From the NCBI GenBank assembly GCA_965115835.1, contig OZ220471.1, positions 992,001 through 1,056,000 of the forward strand: a stretch of 64,000 nt of DNA, given 5' to 3'. Origin of the DNA: Foliamicus sp965115835 (GTDB lineage Bacteria; Pseudomonadota; Gammaproteobacteria; Steroidobacterales; Foliamicaceae). The notes beneath the pieces are model-generated. The model was not told the DNA's origin and ran no database searches. It saw nothing but the letters and a program-made list of their open reading frames with translations. The number at the start of each line of letters is the position of its first letter. Within the stretch, counting starts at the first letter, position 1. Positions 18,512-26,436 of the stretch are shown piece by piece. The translations under genes were made by a program, and so were the position numbers.

Positions 18512-18823
18512 TCAAGTGAGCGTATACGGCTGGATATCCGATTCCGGCTCCAGCGGCTTCAGCCGGTCGATCTTCGCCTTGTTCTTCTGTTCCGCACTCC
18601 GCAACTCATAGAGCTTCTGGAGATTGAGCCAGAACTCGCCCGAGGTGCCGAAAAAGCGCCCCAAGCGCAGGGCAGTATCGCCCGTGACCGACCGTCGGCC
18701 GTTGAGAATCTCGGTGATGCGATTTACCGGTACTTCGATGCGTCGCGCCAGTTCCGCCGCGCTCATGCCGAGCGCGGCGAGGTCCTCACGCAGCGTCTCA
18801 CCGGGATGGATGGGTTCACGCAT
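18512..18823 (-). CDS. higA: HigA-family antitoxin (XRE helix-turn-helix)
   Basis: 103-residue antitoxin beginning MREPIHPGETLREDLAALGM, the standard HigA opening. HTH at about 20-40 (MSAAELARRIEVPVNRITEILNG split over the two helices), followed by GDTALRLGRFFGTSGEFWLNLQ. The family represses its own promoter and neutralises a HigB RNase. No complete HigB gene lies immediately upstream; the adjoining sequence is a fragment of another gene, so this is an orphan or has lost its toxin. GGAGGAAA precedes the start. It is convergent with the duplicated fragment on its left. Confidence 0.88.
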   Translation of the reverse strand: MREPIHPGETLREDLAALGMSAAELARRIEVPVNRITEILNGRRSVTGDTALRLGRFFGTSGEFWLNLQKLYELRSAEQKNKAKIDRLKPLEPESDIQPYTLT

Positions 18824-18835
18824 GTCCTGTTTCCT

Positions 18836-18891
18836 CCTCTCACCGGGTTCCGGGTTGCGTCGGTCCACTCGATTGAAGATTCAGCGCCCAT
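18836..18891 (-). pseudogene. N-terminal fragment resembling DUF5131/phage Gp37-Gp68 proteins
   Basis: The frame from the ATG at 18891 reads MGAESSIEWTDATRNPVRGG, which matches the entry motif IEWTDATWNPVxGC of DUF5131 proteins, then degenerates into the HigA leader. Only about 20 codons remain, and the first Cys of the motif is absent. It may be a scar at the junction where HigA was joined. Confidence 0.35.
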
Positions 18892-18966
18892 GGTGCAACC
18901 ACTCGGCGCACTCGAACTTGAGCACGCCCTGGTTGCGCAGGGCGGAGCCGTGATCGGTGCGTGTTT

Positions 18967-19284
18967 TCACGCAACCGCACCGAGGCCGTTCTTCGCCACC
19001 AGCGTCAGCAGCTTCAGCGAGGCGCCGCGGGGGCGCTTCTCGCCGCGCTCCCACTGGCTCACCAGGCCCGTCGTCACGTTGAGGTAGCGCGCGAACACCG
19101 CCTGGCTCGCATGCTCGCGCAGCCGAAGCGCGCGAATGTCCTCCGGCGTCATCTCCTTGACGGGCGTGAGACACATCTCGTCGAACTTCCGCATGGTCCG
19201 CTTCGACATCAGGCCCGTTTCGGCCAGGCCGAGCGCCGCCTCGTGCACCGAAGCCAGCACCTCGCTCTCATACTGCTTGGTCAT
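18967..19284 (-). CDS. XRE-type antitoxin of a RelE-family toxin
   Basis: 105-residue protein with MTPEDIRALRLREHASQAVF leading into an HTH (about 65-90, YLNVTTGLVSQWERGEKRP). This is the antitoxin type paired with toxins of the RelE/HigB PF06296 class. Its start lies inside the 3' end of the toxin gene (17-bp overlap), the usual toxin-first order for this family. It probably binds its own promoter upstream of 19669. Complete and apparently functional. Confidence 0.87.
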   Translation of the reverse strand: MTKQYESEVLASVHEAALGLAETGLMSKRTMRKFDEMCLTPVKEMTPEDIRALRLREHASQAVFARYLNVTTGLVSQWERGEKRPRGASLKLLTLVAKNGLGAVA

Positions 19285-19669
19285 CGCATTCCACCTCGAT
19301 TATCGATCCAGTCGCCTGCGCGGCCGCAAGACCCGCCGCATCCAGCGCCAGGTACTCGTTTGCCAGCAATCGCAGCCCCGAAAGTTCCTTGCGCCGGATG
19401 TTGTCCCGGTCGCTTTTCGCAAATCCATGCACGAAGAACGCCAGTTCGCCTCGACGGAACAGCACGATCATGCGGAACCCGCCGGACCGGCCGCCGCCCT
19501 TGCGGGCGATGCGCTGCTTGATGACGCCGCCGCCGAGGTCGGCGTCGATCAGCCCCTCCCCGGCGCGTCGGACGGCCTCGCACAATGCCGCATCCTCCAG
19601 CCCCTCGCGGTCGGCGAAACGGGCGAACGCTTTGGTCTTGAACGTCTGCAACCCGCGCCTCGCGCACAT
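19268..19669 (-). CDS. RelE/HigB-family toxin
   Basis: 133-residue toxin, probably a ribosome-dependent or free mRNA interferase. It carries LQTFKTKAFARFADREG at the start, GGVIKQRIARKGGGRSGGFR in the centre and the characteristic ELAFFVHGFAKSDRDNI stretch, then KELSGLRLLANEYLAL. This is the PF06296-type RelE toxin. The start may be the ATG at 19669 or the TTG at 19651 (LQTFKTK). It forms an operon with the overlapping antitoxin gene. The pair sits between the two arms of a 230-bp direct repeat. Confidence 0.85.
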   Translation of the reverse strand: MCARRGLQTFKTKAFARFADREGLEDAALCEAVRRAGEGLIDADLGGGVIKQRIARKGGGRSGGFRMIVLFRRGELAFFVHGFAKSDRDNIRRKELSGLRLLANEYLALDAAGLAAAQATGSIIEVECDDQAV

Positions 19670-19798
19670 CCGCCTTCATGCCTCCTTTTATGATACACAG
19701 TGTGGCTTTTCAACTCGCGCCGCGCTCCTGTCCGCTGCACGGTCGCCCTCTGCCGCCGTCTCCATCCACACGCCTCCCACCGGCAGGAGGAGAGGTCT

Positions 19799-20030
19799 GG
19801 CCGGAAGGAGCGGCGGTCGCGCTCCAGAGGGAGACGCAGCCGCCTTTCCCTTTCACCCGACCATGAGGAGCACGGCACGATGCAGGCGGCACTCGCACCG
19901 CGCGGCGACGCGCGCACCTTTCTCACCCACTTCACAGGCAGCGGACTCGACGACGACCGCTACGTCATTCAGCGCTACCTGTCCCGTGCGGACGGCGACA
20001 TCGTTCCCGTCGAGACCGACGGCGCCAGAC
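19799..20030. repeat. direct repeat right copy (about 230 bp)
   Basis: Right arm of the duplication described at 18252-18490. It contains the intact start of the 108-aa gene. Together the arms bracket the toxin-antitoxin block. Confidence 0.75.
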
Positions 20031-20206
20031 CGAAAGGACGGCGTAAACCGCGCCTGGCCATCGTCTCGCTGAAAGAGGTCGAGAAGATGCGCCCGGCCCG
20101 CGACGAGATCATCATCGCAACGGGGATCAAGCAGCGCAACTGCGGAGTGCAGCTGTGGGGCTGGCGGGCCATGGGCATCTTTGTGGAGCGTCGCCAGAAG
20201 GGCTGA
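19880..20206 (+). CDS. hypothetical protein, 108 aa
   Basis: Starts MQAALAPRGDARTFLTHFTG after GAGGAGCACGGC. Basic protein with a central stretch RPKGRRKPRLAIVSLKEVEK and C-terminal region QRNCGVQLWGWRAMGIFVE. No signal peptide or membrane segment; no family recognised. The duplicate at 18338 keeps the same frame over 50 codons with mostly silent or conservative changes, which supports coding status. It precedes the zinc-ribbon gene by 88 bp on the same strand. Confidence 0.5.
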   Translation: MQAALAPRGDARTFLTHFTGSGLDDDRYVIQRYLSRADGDIVPVETDGARPKGRRKPRLAIVSLKEVEKMRPARDEIIIATGIKQRNCGVQLWGWRAMGIFVERRQKG

Positions 20207-20294
20207 AGGGCAAGTCTCCCTGGAACGCCTTGCCGGTTCTTTGCCGGCGGGGCGTCCTGCCGTCCCTACATCCACCGAGACCGGAGATGCCTTC

Positions 20295-21314
20295 ATGCCC
20301 TGGAAGAACCCCGAGATGCGTCGGGCGCGCGACCGCGAGCGGGTGGCCCGGCGCACTGCCGAACGACGCGCCGCCGGCCTGTGCCCGAAGTGCGGAAAGC
20401 GCCGGCCGGGACCTGATCGAAGCCTTTGCGAGCCGTGCTCCGAGCGATCTCGCGCCGCCGACCGTGCGCGAGACGCCCGGTTGCGCGCTGCCGGCAAGCC
20501 GCGCCGCGACCCGGTTCGGGCGAAAGCCTGCGAGCGCGAGCGGGCGCGCCGGCAGGCCGACTGGCGCCGCGAGGCAGGGTTGTGCCTCAAGTGCGGGCAG
20601 CAGCCTGCCGAGCCGGCCCGCCGTCTGTGCGAAGGATGCGCCGGGAAGAGGCGCGAGGCTGAGCGCGTTCGGTACGCCAGGGCCCGGTCGGCGGGGCTGA
20701 AGTACGGCGGCAAGAATGTGCAGGCCAAACGCAGAAGCGCCCGCGTTGCGAGCCAGAAACGCCGGCAAACCCGGCTCGATGCCGGGATGTGCGTACGGTG
20801 CGGCTGCCGTCCGCCCGCCGCCGGCGGCACAACATGCGAACCGTGCCGGGAGGTTCGCCAAGCCGCCGAGCGCGAACTGTATGCGTCCCGGCGCGCCGCC
20901 CGGTTATGCACAGTGTGCGGAGGACCTGCGAGCGACGGCGGCTCCCGCTGTGCGCCCTGTTCCGCCCTGGAGGCCGAGCGCGGTTCGCCCGAACGAAAAA
21001 ACGCCGCCTCGCGACGCCGGTACTGGAGCCGCAGAGCAGCCCGCCGATGCACGCATTGCGGCGCTCCTTCCCACGGGGCAGCTCGTTGCGAGACTTGCGC
21101 CCGCCGGTCGTATGAACGCTCCAGTCATGTCCGCGGCATGCCGGTGTATCCGCCAAGCTTCGCGGTGATCCTGATCGCAACGGAGGAGTGCCTGGGAATC
21201 TTCGACGACGAGATGGAGGCGGCTGCCTTCATCGCCTTCGAGAAGCTATCCGGAGATCAGGTCGTGGTGATCCGCGATGTGCATCCGTTCGCCACCCTGG
21301 CGGGCTGGGAGTGA
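20295..21314 (+). CDS. repeat protein with five zinc-ribbon-like Cys clusters
   Basis: 339-residue very basic protein. Five paired CxxC clusters are seen: CPKCGK..CEPC, CLKCGQ..CEGC, CVRCGC..CEPC, CTVCGG..CAPC and CTHCGA..CETC, each followed by an Arg-rich helix (for example REAERVRYARARSAG). It ends in a distinct acidic domain of about 60 residues (SFAVILIATEECLGIFDDEM). The architecture suggests nucleic-acid binding with structural zinc. Similar Cys-repeat proteins occur in plasmids and phages, but I do not know a characterised one. Start at ATG 20295; GGAGATGCC overlaps the ribosome site. Confidence 0.65.
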   Translation: MPWKNPEMRRARDRERVARRTAERRAAGLCPKCGKRRPGPDRSLCEPCSERSRAADRARDARLRAAGKPRRDPVRAKACERERARRQADWRREAGLCLKCGQQPAEPARRLCEGCAGKRREAERVRYARARSAGLKYGGKNVQAKRRSARVASQKRRQTRLDAGMCVRCGCRPPAAGGTTCEPCREVRQAAERELYASRRAARLCTVCGGPASDGGSRCAPCSALEAERGSPERKNAASRRRYWSRRAARRCTHCGAPSHGAARCETCARRSYERSSHVRGMPVYPPSFAVILIATEECLGIFDDEMEAAAFIAFEKLSGDQVVVIRDVHPFATLAGWE

Positions 21315-21539
21315 CGCCGACGGACAGCTTTTGCAGGGGCCTTCAGCCCCGCCGTTTGCTCGGTACGCCTGCGGGGGGCGCCGTCCCGGATTGACCCGCC
21401 ACTCCGTGAATTGCTGCACCGTCGCATTCCTCTCGCTGTTCTCAAGAGTCGGAGTTTCGCGGGGCGCCGGGCAAGCGTCCAAGAGAGTGGAGGGAGAAAG
21501 GCTCCCCCGTCCCAGGCGCGACCACCGAAGGAGACCCGC

Positions 21540-21716
21540 ATGTTCGCACCCGACACCGACTACGACCTCATCACCCCCACCGGCGACGCCTTGCTCGCGG
21601 AACTGGGCATCGACGTTCCATCCGTGCGTGAGACCCTCGCCGACGATTGGACCCGCCGTTGTCCCGACCGCGAAGTCGCGGAGACCGGGAGTTGGAGGGA
21701 AGCGGGGGAGGGATGA
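21540..21716 (+). CDS. small ORF upstream of ssb, copy 2
   Basis: 58-residue acidic protein (MFAPDTDYDLITPTGDALLA) preceded by GAAGGAGACC. Residues 18-45 align with the small ORF at 12017-12289. Both stand before an ssb copy, separated by a GA-rich leader. Function unknown, no domain recognised. Conservation of sequence and position across two diverged modules is the evidence that it is real. Confidence 0.55.
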   Translation: MFAPDTDYDLITPTGDALLAELGIDVPSVRETLADDWTRRCPDREVAETGSWREAGEG

Positions 21717-21795
21717 ACGGGAGGGGCCGGAGAGAGGCTCCGGTTCCCTGGCCGTTCACTCACCCATCGTCATCATTCAGCAAAAGGAGAATCCC

Positions 21796-22245
21796 ATGAG
21801 CTTTGGATTGAATCGCGCGGAAGTCATCGGTCGCCTCGGCGCCGACGTCACAGTCAACAACCTGGTGTCGGGGGGCCGTGTGGCCAACCTGAGCATCGCG
21901 ACCGACGAGAGCTATATCGACCGCAATTCCGGTGAGCAGGTGGCCCGCACCGAGTGGCACCGGGCAGTGACGTTCCAGCCGGGCCTGGTGGATATGCTGG
22001 TCAAGCACGCCAGGAAGGGCCGTCTGGTCTATCTCGCAGGCAAGATGCAAACGCGTCGCTGGCGCAAGGAGGGCGAGGACTCGGATCGGTTCTCGACCGA
22101 GATACTGCTGGCGCCCGGCTCGCGCATCCAGTTCTTGGACAAGCCGAACGGCAATGGCGCAGCGGCGGAAGCGCAGGCGCCTGCCAACGGTTCGCCCGCT
22201 CCGGACGGCGACGCCGACCCGGACACGGACCAGATCCCGTTCTGA
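21796..22245 (+). CDS. ssb: single-stranded DNA-binding protein (intact copy 2)
   Basis: 149-residue SSB. OB fold over about residues 1-110: MSFGLNRAEVIGRLGADV, SGGRVANLSIATDESY, RTEWHRAVTF, LVYLAGKMQTRRW and FSTEILLAPGSRIQFLD. Then a Gly/Ala/Pro tail and the acidic tip DTDQIPF, which recruits partner proteins. Ribosome site AAAGGAGAAT. It is the only uninterrupted ssb in the window: copy 1 was split by the element that carries this one. The two share about three quarters of residues. Adjacent small genes repeat the order seen at 39-42 kb, except that the Toprim gene is missing here. Confidence 0.95.
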   Translation: MSFGLNRAEVIGRLGADVTVNNLVSGGRVANLSIATDESYIDRNSGEQVARTEWHRAVTFQPGLVDMLVKHARKGRLVYLAGKMQTRRWRKEGEDSDRFSTEILLAPGSRIQFLDKPNGNGAAAEAQAPANGSPAPDGDADPDTDQIPF

Positions 22246-22428
22246 TTCCGTTCTCGCTCGCTCCCAAGGGGGCCGGTGCTTGGCGCCGGCCCCCTTTCTT
22301 TATGCAGGCGTGTTCGAGTCTCGCCACAGCACATGCGTGGGAGCAGGAGCGAGGCTGAAAAGCGGGTGAACCGCGTGGAGAGGAGAGGGAGTCCGCTCGC
22401 GCGCCTGTCACGTTATCTGGAGAACCCA

Positions 22429-22656
22429 ATGAGCAACATCATCTTCAAGCGGGTCAGTCCCGACGAATCCCGCATCCACGATGCCGGCGGCGCATATGTC
22501 GGCGATGTCCATGCCCACGACGACGCCCTCCAACCCGGACGGCGGGTCTACCTCGTCCTGCTTGAGGACGATCCCCGGGGCTGGGTTGCGGTGCGCGATC
22601 GTTCCCGTATCCGCGAAGTCGCCGAGCAGCGGCTGATGACTCATCCGTATCGGTGA
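22429..22656 (+). CDS. small conserved protein of the ssb/DUF2493 module, copy 2
   Basis: 75-residue protein MSNIIFKRVSPDESRIHDAG with GGAGAACCCA before the start. It aligns end to end with the 76-residue protein at 40785-41015 (MSTITFRRVSPHESRIYNAD): shared ESRI, VGDV, DD and RDRxRIRxVAxQ, HP near the end. Predicted small soluble beta-rich protein. No known family recognised. Constant position between ssb or Toprim and DUF2493 suggests a module function. Confidence 0.7.
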   Translation: MSNIIFKRVSPDESRIHDAGGAYVGDVHAHDDALQPGRRVYLVLLEDDPRGWVAVRDRSRIREVAEQRLMTHPYR

Positions 22657-22730
22657 AAGCAACCGTCCCGCTGCAGCGCTGGCGCATGAGGCCAGGCGGT
22701 TCTCAAGAAGCTTTGCCCACCCCGAACAAA

Positions 22731-22867
22731 GCTCCCTCCTCTGTATGTCCCATCGTGCCACACGTGCTCACTTCGCCAACCCCTTCGGGGTTCTCCACTG
22801 CGTTCCGACCCGCTTGCGCGGGTGGCTTCGTTGCGCGCGCGTGTCCCAATGAAACATACGCCGGAGC
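22731..22867 (+). ncRNA. candidate structured leader RNA upstream of DUF2493, copy 2
   Basis: Contains a 101-bp core (22749-22849) that differs from 41233-41333 at two positions only. Core hairpins: AACCCC-TTC-GGGGTT and ACCCGC-TTGC-GCGGGT. The core is enclosed by GTATGT (22743-22748) pairing with ACATAC (22854-22859), then GCTCC (22731-22735) with GGAGC (22863-22867). The other copy has a different closing stem in the same place. It ends 61 bp before the DUF2493 start. Confidence 0.5.
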
Positions 22868-22928
22868 GAGCATCGCATACGGCATTACCGGGCCAAGGGC
22901 CTATTACACGAAAAGCAAGGAGATCATC

Positions 22929-23855
22929 ATGCAAAACATCGACAACATCACCACACACCAGGCGCACTCCCCGACCGCCGTCGTTTGCGAAAACGCAGCA
23001 CTCTACGGCGCCACGCCCGAACGCGGAGAGTTCGACCCCCGCGACATCTGGGACCGCGATCAGGCCGTCACGGCAGTCAGCGATGCCTTCCGCATCCTCG
23101 CCGAGGGCGTCGCGCCCGACGGCTGGCAGATCGCCGACGAACGCGAAAGCCTGCTGTGGGGCATCGTCAACGCCTTCGACGCACAGGTCAGACGACTCGA
23201 CCGCAGCGTCGACCGGCTCACCCCGAGGCTCCGCGACTTGCAAGCCGCACAGGACGGAACCGAGATCAATGCCCGCGAACTGGAACTCGTCACCGACCGC
23301 GCGCGCAACCTCGGCGACCGGCGCGATGCGTTCGAGAGACTGCGCGACACGGCCGCCAACGCCTACCGCGCCGAGACCGGCGAAGTCTGGCGTCCGAGGC
23401 GCGGCAGCCATACCAGCCACACCGGCAAGCTCACCTCCGCGGCCATCGACGCCCGCGACTTCCTGCGCGCCAGGAAGGAACGCGAGACCCGCGCGCATCT
23501 GCCCGAGGGAACGCTCGTCGCCATCGCCGGCGGCAAGGACGCGAACCCCGCCGCCGTCTTCGGCAGCCTCGACAAGGCGCGCGCGAAGTATCCCGACATG
23601 GTGCTCGTGCATGGCGGCGGCCCCGGCGTCGAGAAGATCGCCGCGCAGTGGGCCGAACAGCAAGGCGTTCATCAGGTGGTCTGCAAGCCGGACTGGAATG
23701 CGCACGGACGGGCCGCCCCGTTCCGTCGCAACGACGAACTGCTGAACCTGCTGCCGAAGGGCGTGATCGCGTTCCCGGGCAACGGCATCACCGGCAACCT
23801 GATCGACAAGGCGAAGTCGATGGGCATCCCCGTCATGGTCGTGCCTGACGCATGA
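22929..23855 (+). CDS. DUF2493 (SLOG-related) domain protein, copy 2
   Basis: 308-residue protein. The N-terminal 170 residues are helical (VWDRD-like start, ELELVTDRARNLGDRRDAFE). The C-terminal DUF2493 domain has VAIAGGKDANPAAVF (about 197-211), MVLVHGGGPGVEKIAAQWA (about 226-244), GVHQVVCKPDWNAHGRAAP and GVIAFPGNGITGNLID. The glycine loops mark a nucleotide-binding Rossmann-like fold. The family is frequent in plasmids and phages; function unknown. Nearly collinear with the copy at 41419-42339 (306 aa). Start at the ATG after AAGGAGATCATC. Confidence 0.85.
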   Translation: MQNIDNITTHQAHSPTAVVCENAALYGATPERGEFDPRDIWDRDQAVTAVSDAFRILAEGVAPDGWQIADERESLLWGIVNAFDAQVRRLDRSVDRLTPRLRDLQAAQDGTEINARELELVTDRARNLGDRRDAFERLRDTAANAYRAETGEVWRPRRGSHTSHTGKLTSAAIDARDFLRARKERETRAHLPEGTLVAIAGGKDANPAAVFGSLDKARAKYPDMVLVHGGGPGVEKIAAQWAEQQGVHQVVCKPDWNAHGRAAPFRRNDELLNLLPKGVIAFPGNGITGNLIDKAKSMGIPVMVVPDA

Positions 23856-24759
23856 CCGCAACGCCTTCACGGTCCCGCGTCGTCATCGAAGGCGACGCGG
23901 GTCCGTTCATTGCGTACGCCACAACCCGGCACGGCAGTGCAGGCAGCGCCGTGCTGACAACATCCGCACTGCCCGTTGCACATCGGCTACCGCTCGCCTC
24001 GGCGCTTCGCGCCTTGCTCGCTGTCGCGGCGTTCGCCGTGCTCGCCCTCGTCGGCTACGCCGACTCGGCCATCGCCTCGGCGCACTTGTCCGTTTGTCTT
24101 GCGCATCGCCGGTGACGGCTTCGCCGTTCACCGGCATCCACGCCGTTGCCGCAAACCGTGTCGAACTCTCTGCAGCCGCTGCCGTCTCCGGGTCCGATCG
24201 TGTGCTTCGCACGATGATTCGTCAACCGTCACCGCACCCGTGCAACTGACGCTGCGGTAACGTGTCTTTCATGACCTCTGCGTTCGCGGTAACAAGTGAA
24301 TGGAGACCGCATCGCCAGCAATACCGGCGCCGTCTCCGTTCACCGATGCACTACGGGAACATGTGTCATACGCTCTTTGGGTACATGGAACATGTGAGAC
24401 GAAACGTCTACGGTGAGGAAACAAGTCCGGCGTTCGGTGCGCACCGTGTGATGAATCGCGTTGCCTGTTCCGCTGCGCAACCCGCTCTGTTACCTTGACT
24501 CGCGAACAGACAACGCGGAACGCGCTCGAAGATCGCGGACCGGTCGTCTCGCTCAAGCGCCGCGACGGCTCCCATCCCTTGTGACGCCGGCGTTTCAGGC
24601 GGTAGTGGTGTGCAGGGCAACTTCGCCCAATCTCGACTCCATGCGGAGTTTTACCTCCACACCAGACGCAGCACGCTGCCTTATGCTCCAGGCGCGCGCC
24701 TGTCCTGCTTCCCTTGCCGTTTCAACGACTCGGAACGCCGCCGCGTTATTGGGACAAGT
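23856..24759. other. 900 bp without convincing gene
   Basis: Frames here have poor coding character; the best one (23852-24115) overlaps the DUF2493 stop and encodes only an Ala-rich stretch. The first part contains G+C-rich inverted motifs (GCCTCGGCGCTTCGCGCC) reminiscent of the tandem-repeat region at 42.4-43.2 kb. A direct repeat GGAACATGTG occurs twice near 24357 and 24387. Confidence 0.5.
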
Positions 24760-24907
24760 GTATGCTCAGAGCATACGCCTGATTGTCATGCCGCCGCGCA
24801 ATCCTGTCGGCGTATGCCGCGGCGAGCAGTCAGATTGACTGCGCCGTACTACAGGGCGTACTACGATGTAGTACACCCTGTAAGCGGAATGTATGCTCTG
24901 AGCATAC
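24760..24907. promoter_or_regulatory. palindrome cluster (operator or transfer-origin candidate), copy 2
   Basis: Three palindromes in 150 bp: GTATGCTCAGAGCATAC (24760-24776); a 31-nt palindrome with one mismatch centred on GTACTACGATGTAGTAC (24851-24881); and GTATGCTCTGAGCATAC (24891-24907). The corresponding positions 43645-43661 and 43678-43694 keep the last two exactly. It is followed by a short ORF and a decayed ribbon-helix-helix gene in both copies. Confidence 0.6.
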
Positions 24908-25011
24908 GGAAAAAAACGCCCATTTGAGACTTGGATCCGGGGCTTGGCCGGGGTCGGGAGCTTCGCAAACTTGGCGAAATCTCAATTGAAGGGCTGCATG
25001 AGAGAGGCTCA

Positions 25012-25110
25012 ATGACCGCGCCAGACATGACGATTTCGACCGAAAGCGGAACATCGGCATGCCGTTTTCGGGCGAGAAACTGCACGAAACCGACTCAAGA
25101 ATCGACTTGA
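25012..25110 (+). CDS. 32-aa ORF after the palindrome cluster, copy 2
   Basis: MTAPDMTISTESGTSACRFR, ending NCTKPTQEST. It has a same-length counterpart at 43801-43899 with about two thirds identity, both directly between the palindromes and the ribbon-helix-helix remnant. AGAGAGGCTCA precedes both. It could be a small protein or a coupled leader peptide. Confidence 0.35.
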   Translation: MTAPDMTISTESGTSACRFRARNCTKPTQEST

Positions 25111-25124
25111 AAAAGGTGGAAAGG

Positions 25125-25512
25125 ATGGCGGAAGACGACCGGAACCATCACAAAAGCAGAAGCAAACGTGACGGTAACCCGAGCAATGCGCGCCGTCCGC
25201 GCTCAATCCGGTTCTCCGACTCGTAGTGGAATCTGATCGGATAAGCCGCTGCGCGGCGTGACATTCCGGATCGGTGAACTTGTGCGAACAGGCGCGGTAG
25301 GCACCGTCGAGAACCGGCTTGGCGAGCCTCCTCCGGCCACCTTTTCGAAGGGTCACGCCGCACGGATTGAAGCAATCTATCGCTTCGTCTATGTAATGGC
25401 CACGCTCAACCGGGACGAATTGCTCGACATTCGGCGGGAAAAGGAACTCGAAGACCTCATCGCCGCCGCCCAAAAAACGATGATCCAAGCAATGAATGAA
25501 AGCGCGGCGTGA
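25125..25512 (+). pseudogene. relaxosome-type (MobC-like) ribbon-helix-helix gene, decayed copy 2
   Basis: Opens MAEDDRNHHKSRSKRDGNPS and RRPRSIRFSDS, then meets an in-frame TAG and TAA. After a frameshift it continues as IGELVRTGAVGTVENR and HAARIEAIYRFVYVMATLNR DELLDIR. The reassembled product (about 125 aa) has the RxIRFSDxE ribbon-helix-helix start and the YRxxYxxATLxRDEL tail seen in relaxosome accessory proteins of mobilisable elements. The same gene at 43914 is also frameshifted but at another place, so each copy decayed independently. Family assignment is moderate. Confidence 0.55.
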
Positions 25513-25679
25513 GCGATTTCCATCATGTATAGTACCGAATCGCGCCCCTTATCGAAACCGGGGACTCCCTGACTCTTCAGTTGCACGGACGGAAGAGCAC
25601 AATAGGGGCAACTGAAAGTGCGCCGGATTTTGCCCGCTCATCTATCCGTCTCCGTACTCATGCAGGATCCCTGCGCGGA

Positions 25680-26318
25680 TTATCGACCTGACAAATTTTG
25701 CGGACGATAGTCCCTTGGATCCAGGCAGGCTTCGTAGAAGTCCCGATCCATGCGAAACCAGTCTGTGTCGTTGATGCCGCGCCCCGAAGTTGCCTGCACT
25801 CCGTGCGGGAAGGCCGAGACCACCTTCAGCCAGCGCCCCTGTGTCCGGGAAATATCCCGAACCTCCCTGGCCACTTCCGCCAGATCCTGATCCTGACTGA
25901 ATATCACGGCTACATCCAGATCGCCGTTGCGAGCCATTCGCACCACATCAAGACCGAGCCGAAGGTCTATTCCCTTCTCCCGCTGTGCCGGTACGTCATG
26001 CCTCGTGCCGTCTGCAAGGCGAACCTGTTCAATCCGGTAGCGCAACTTCCGGGCAGTCACGACCACTCCGGCGCGTTTCATTGAAGTCAGACGCCGCGTC
26101 CAATAGCCGTGCCACTGCGGATCCCTCGCATAATCCGGGATACCTGTATAGAAATGCACTTTGCGAGAAACCCACCCTTTGGTTTCGCAGACAGCTTCCG
26201 CAAGCTTGATAGGGTCGTAGTTCGGATGATGATGGCCGAAAGCATCCTTGGCGTGCCGGAACAGGTTTTGGCCGTCAATGAACGATACGGTGCGCTTCGT
26301 TACTGGCTCTCTCGGCAT
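25680..26318 (-). CDS. NYN-domain (LabA/PIN-like) ribonuclease-type protein
   Basis: 212-residue single-domain protein. Start at MPREPVTKRTVSFIDGQNLF; the Asp in FIDGQN and those in KGIDLRLGLDVVRMA and AVIFSQDQDLAEVA are the expected metal-binding acids of the NYN/PIN fold, so an RNase activity is likely. Other marks: VHFYTGIPDY (typical for the family) and RWLKVVSAFP. Single gene with its own upstream terminator hairpin. NYN proteins are common in defence and toxin contexts, but no partner gene is adjacent. A longer frame to 26381 runs through the terminator and is unlikely. Confidence 0.85.
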   Translation of the reverse strand: MPREPVTKRTVSFIDGQNLFRHAKDAFGHHHPNYDPIKLAEAVCETKGWVSRKVHFYTGIPDYARDPQWHGYWTRRLTSMKRAGVVVTARKLRYRIEQVRLADGTRHDVPAQREKGIDLRLGLDVVRMARNGDLDVAVIFSQDQDLAEVAREVRDISRTQGRWLKVVSAFPHGVQATSGRGINDTDWFRMDRDFYEACLDPRDYRPQNLSGR

Positions 26319-26334
26319 GATTGATTGCGCGCAC

Positions 26335-26376
26335 AAAAAATAACCCCGCTGGGGCCTTTCGGCAAGTCCAGCGGGG
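26335..26376 (-). terminator. intrinsic terminator, minus strand
   Basis: Stem CCCCGCTGG/CCAGCGGGG (26344-26352 with 26368-26376), 15-nt loop, followed on the minus strand by TTATTTTTT. It stands 26 bp upstream of the NYN start. It would stop transcription coming from the right, or act as an attenuator in the NYN leader. Confidence 0.75.
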
Positions 26377-26436
26377 CGCAAGTGAAATGGATTCTATCAA
26401 ATATCTCCATTATTGCAAGGCATCGTCGAGCAGAGA

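Noticed and set aside
23852..24115. 87-aa protein with a hydrophobic stretch
   Set aside because: Overlaps the DUF2493 stop, no ribosome site, Ala-rich translation of G+C-rich inverted motifs.
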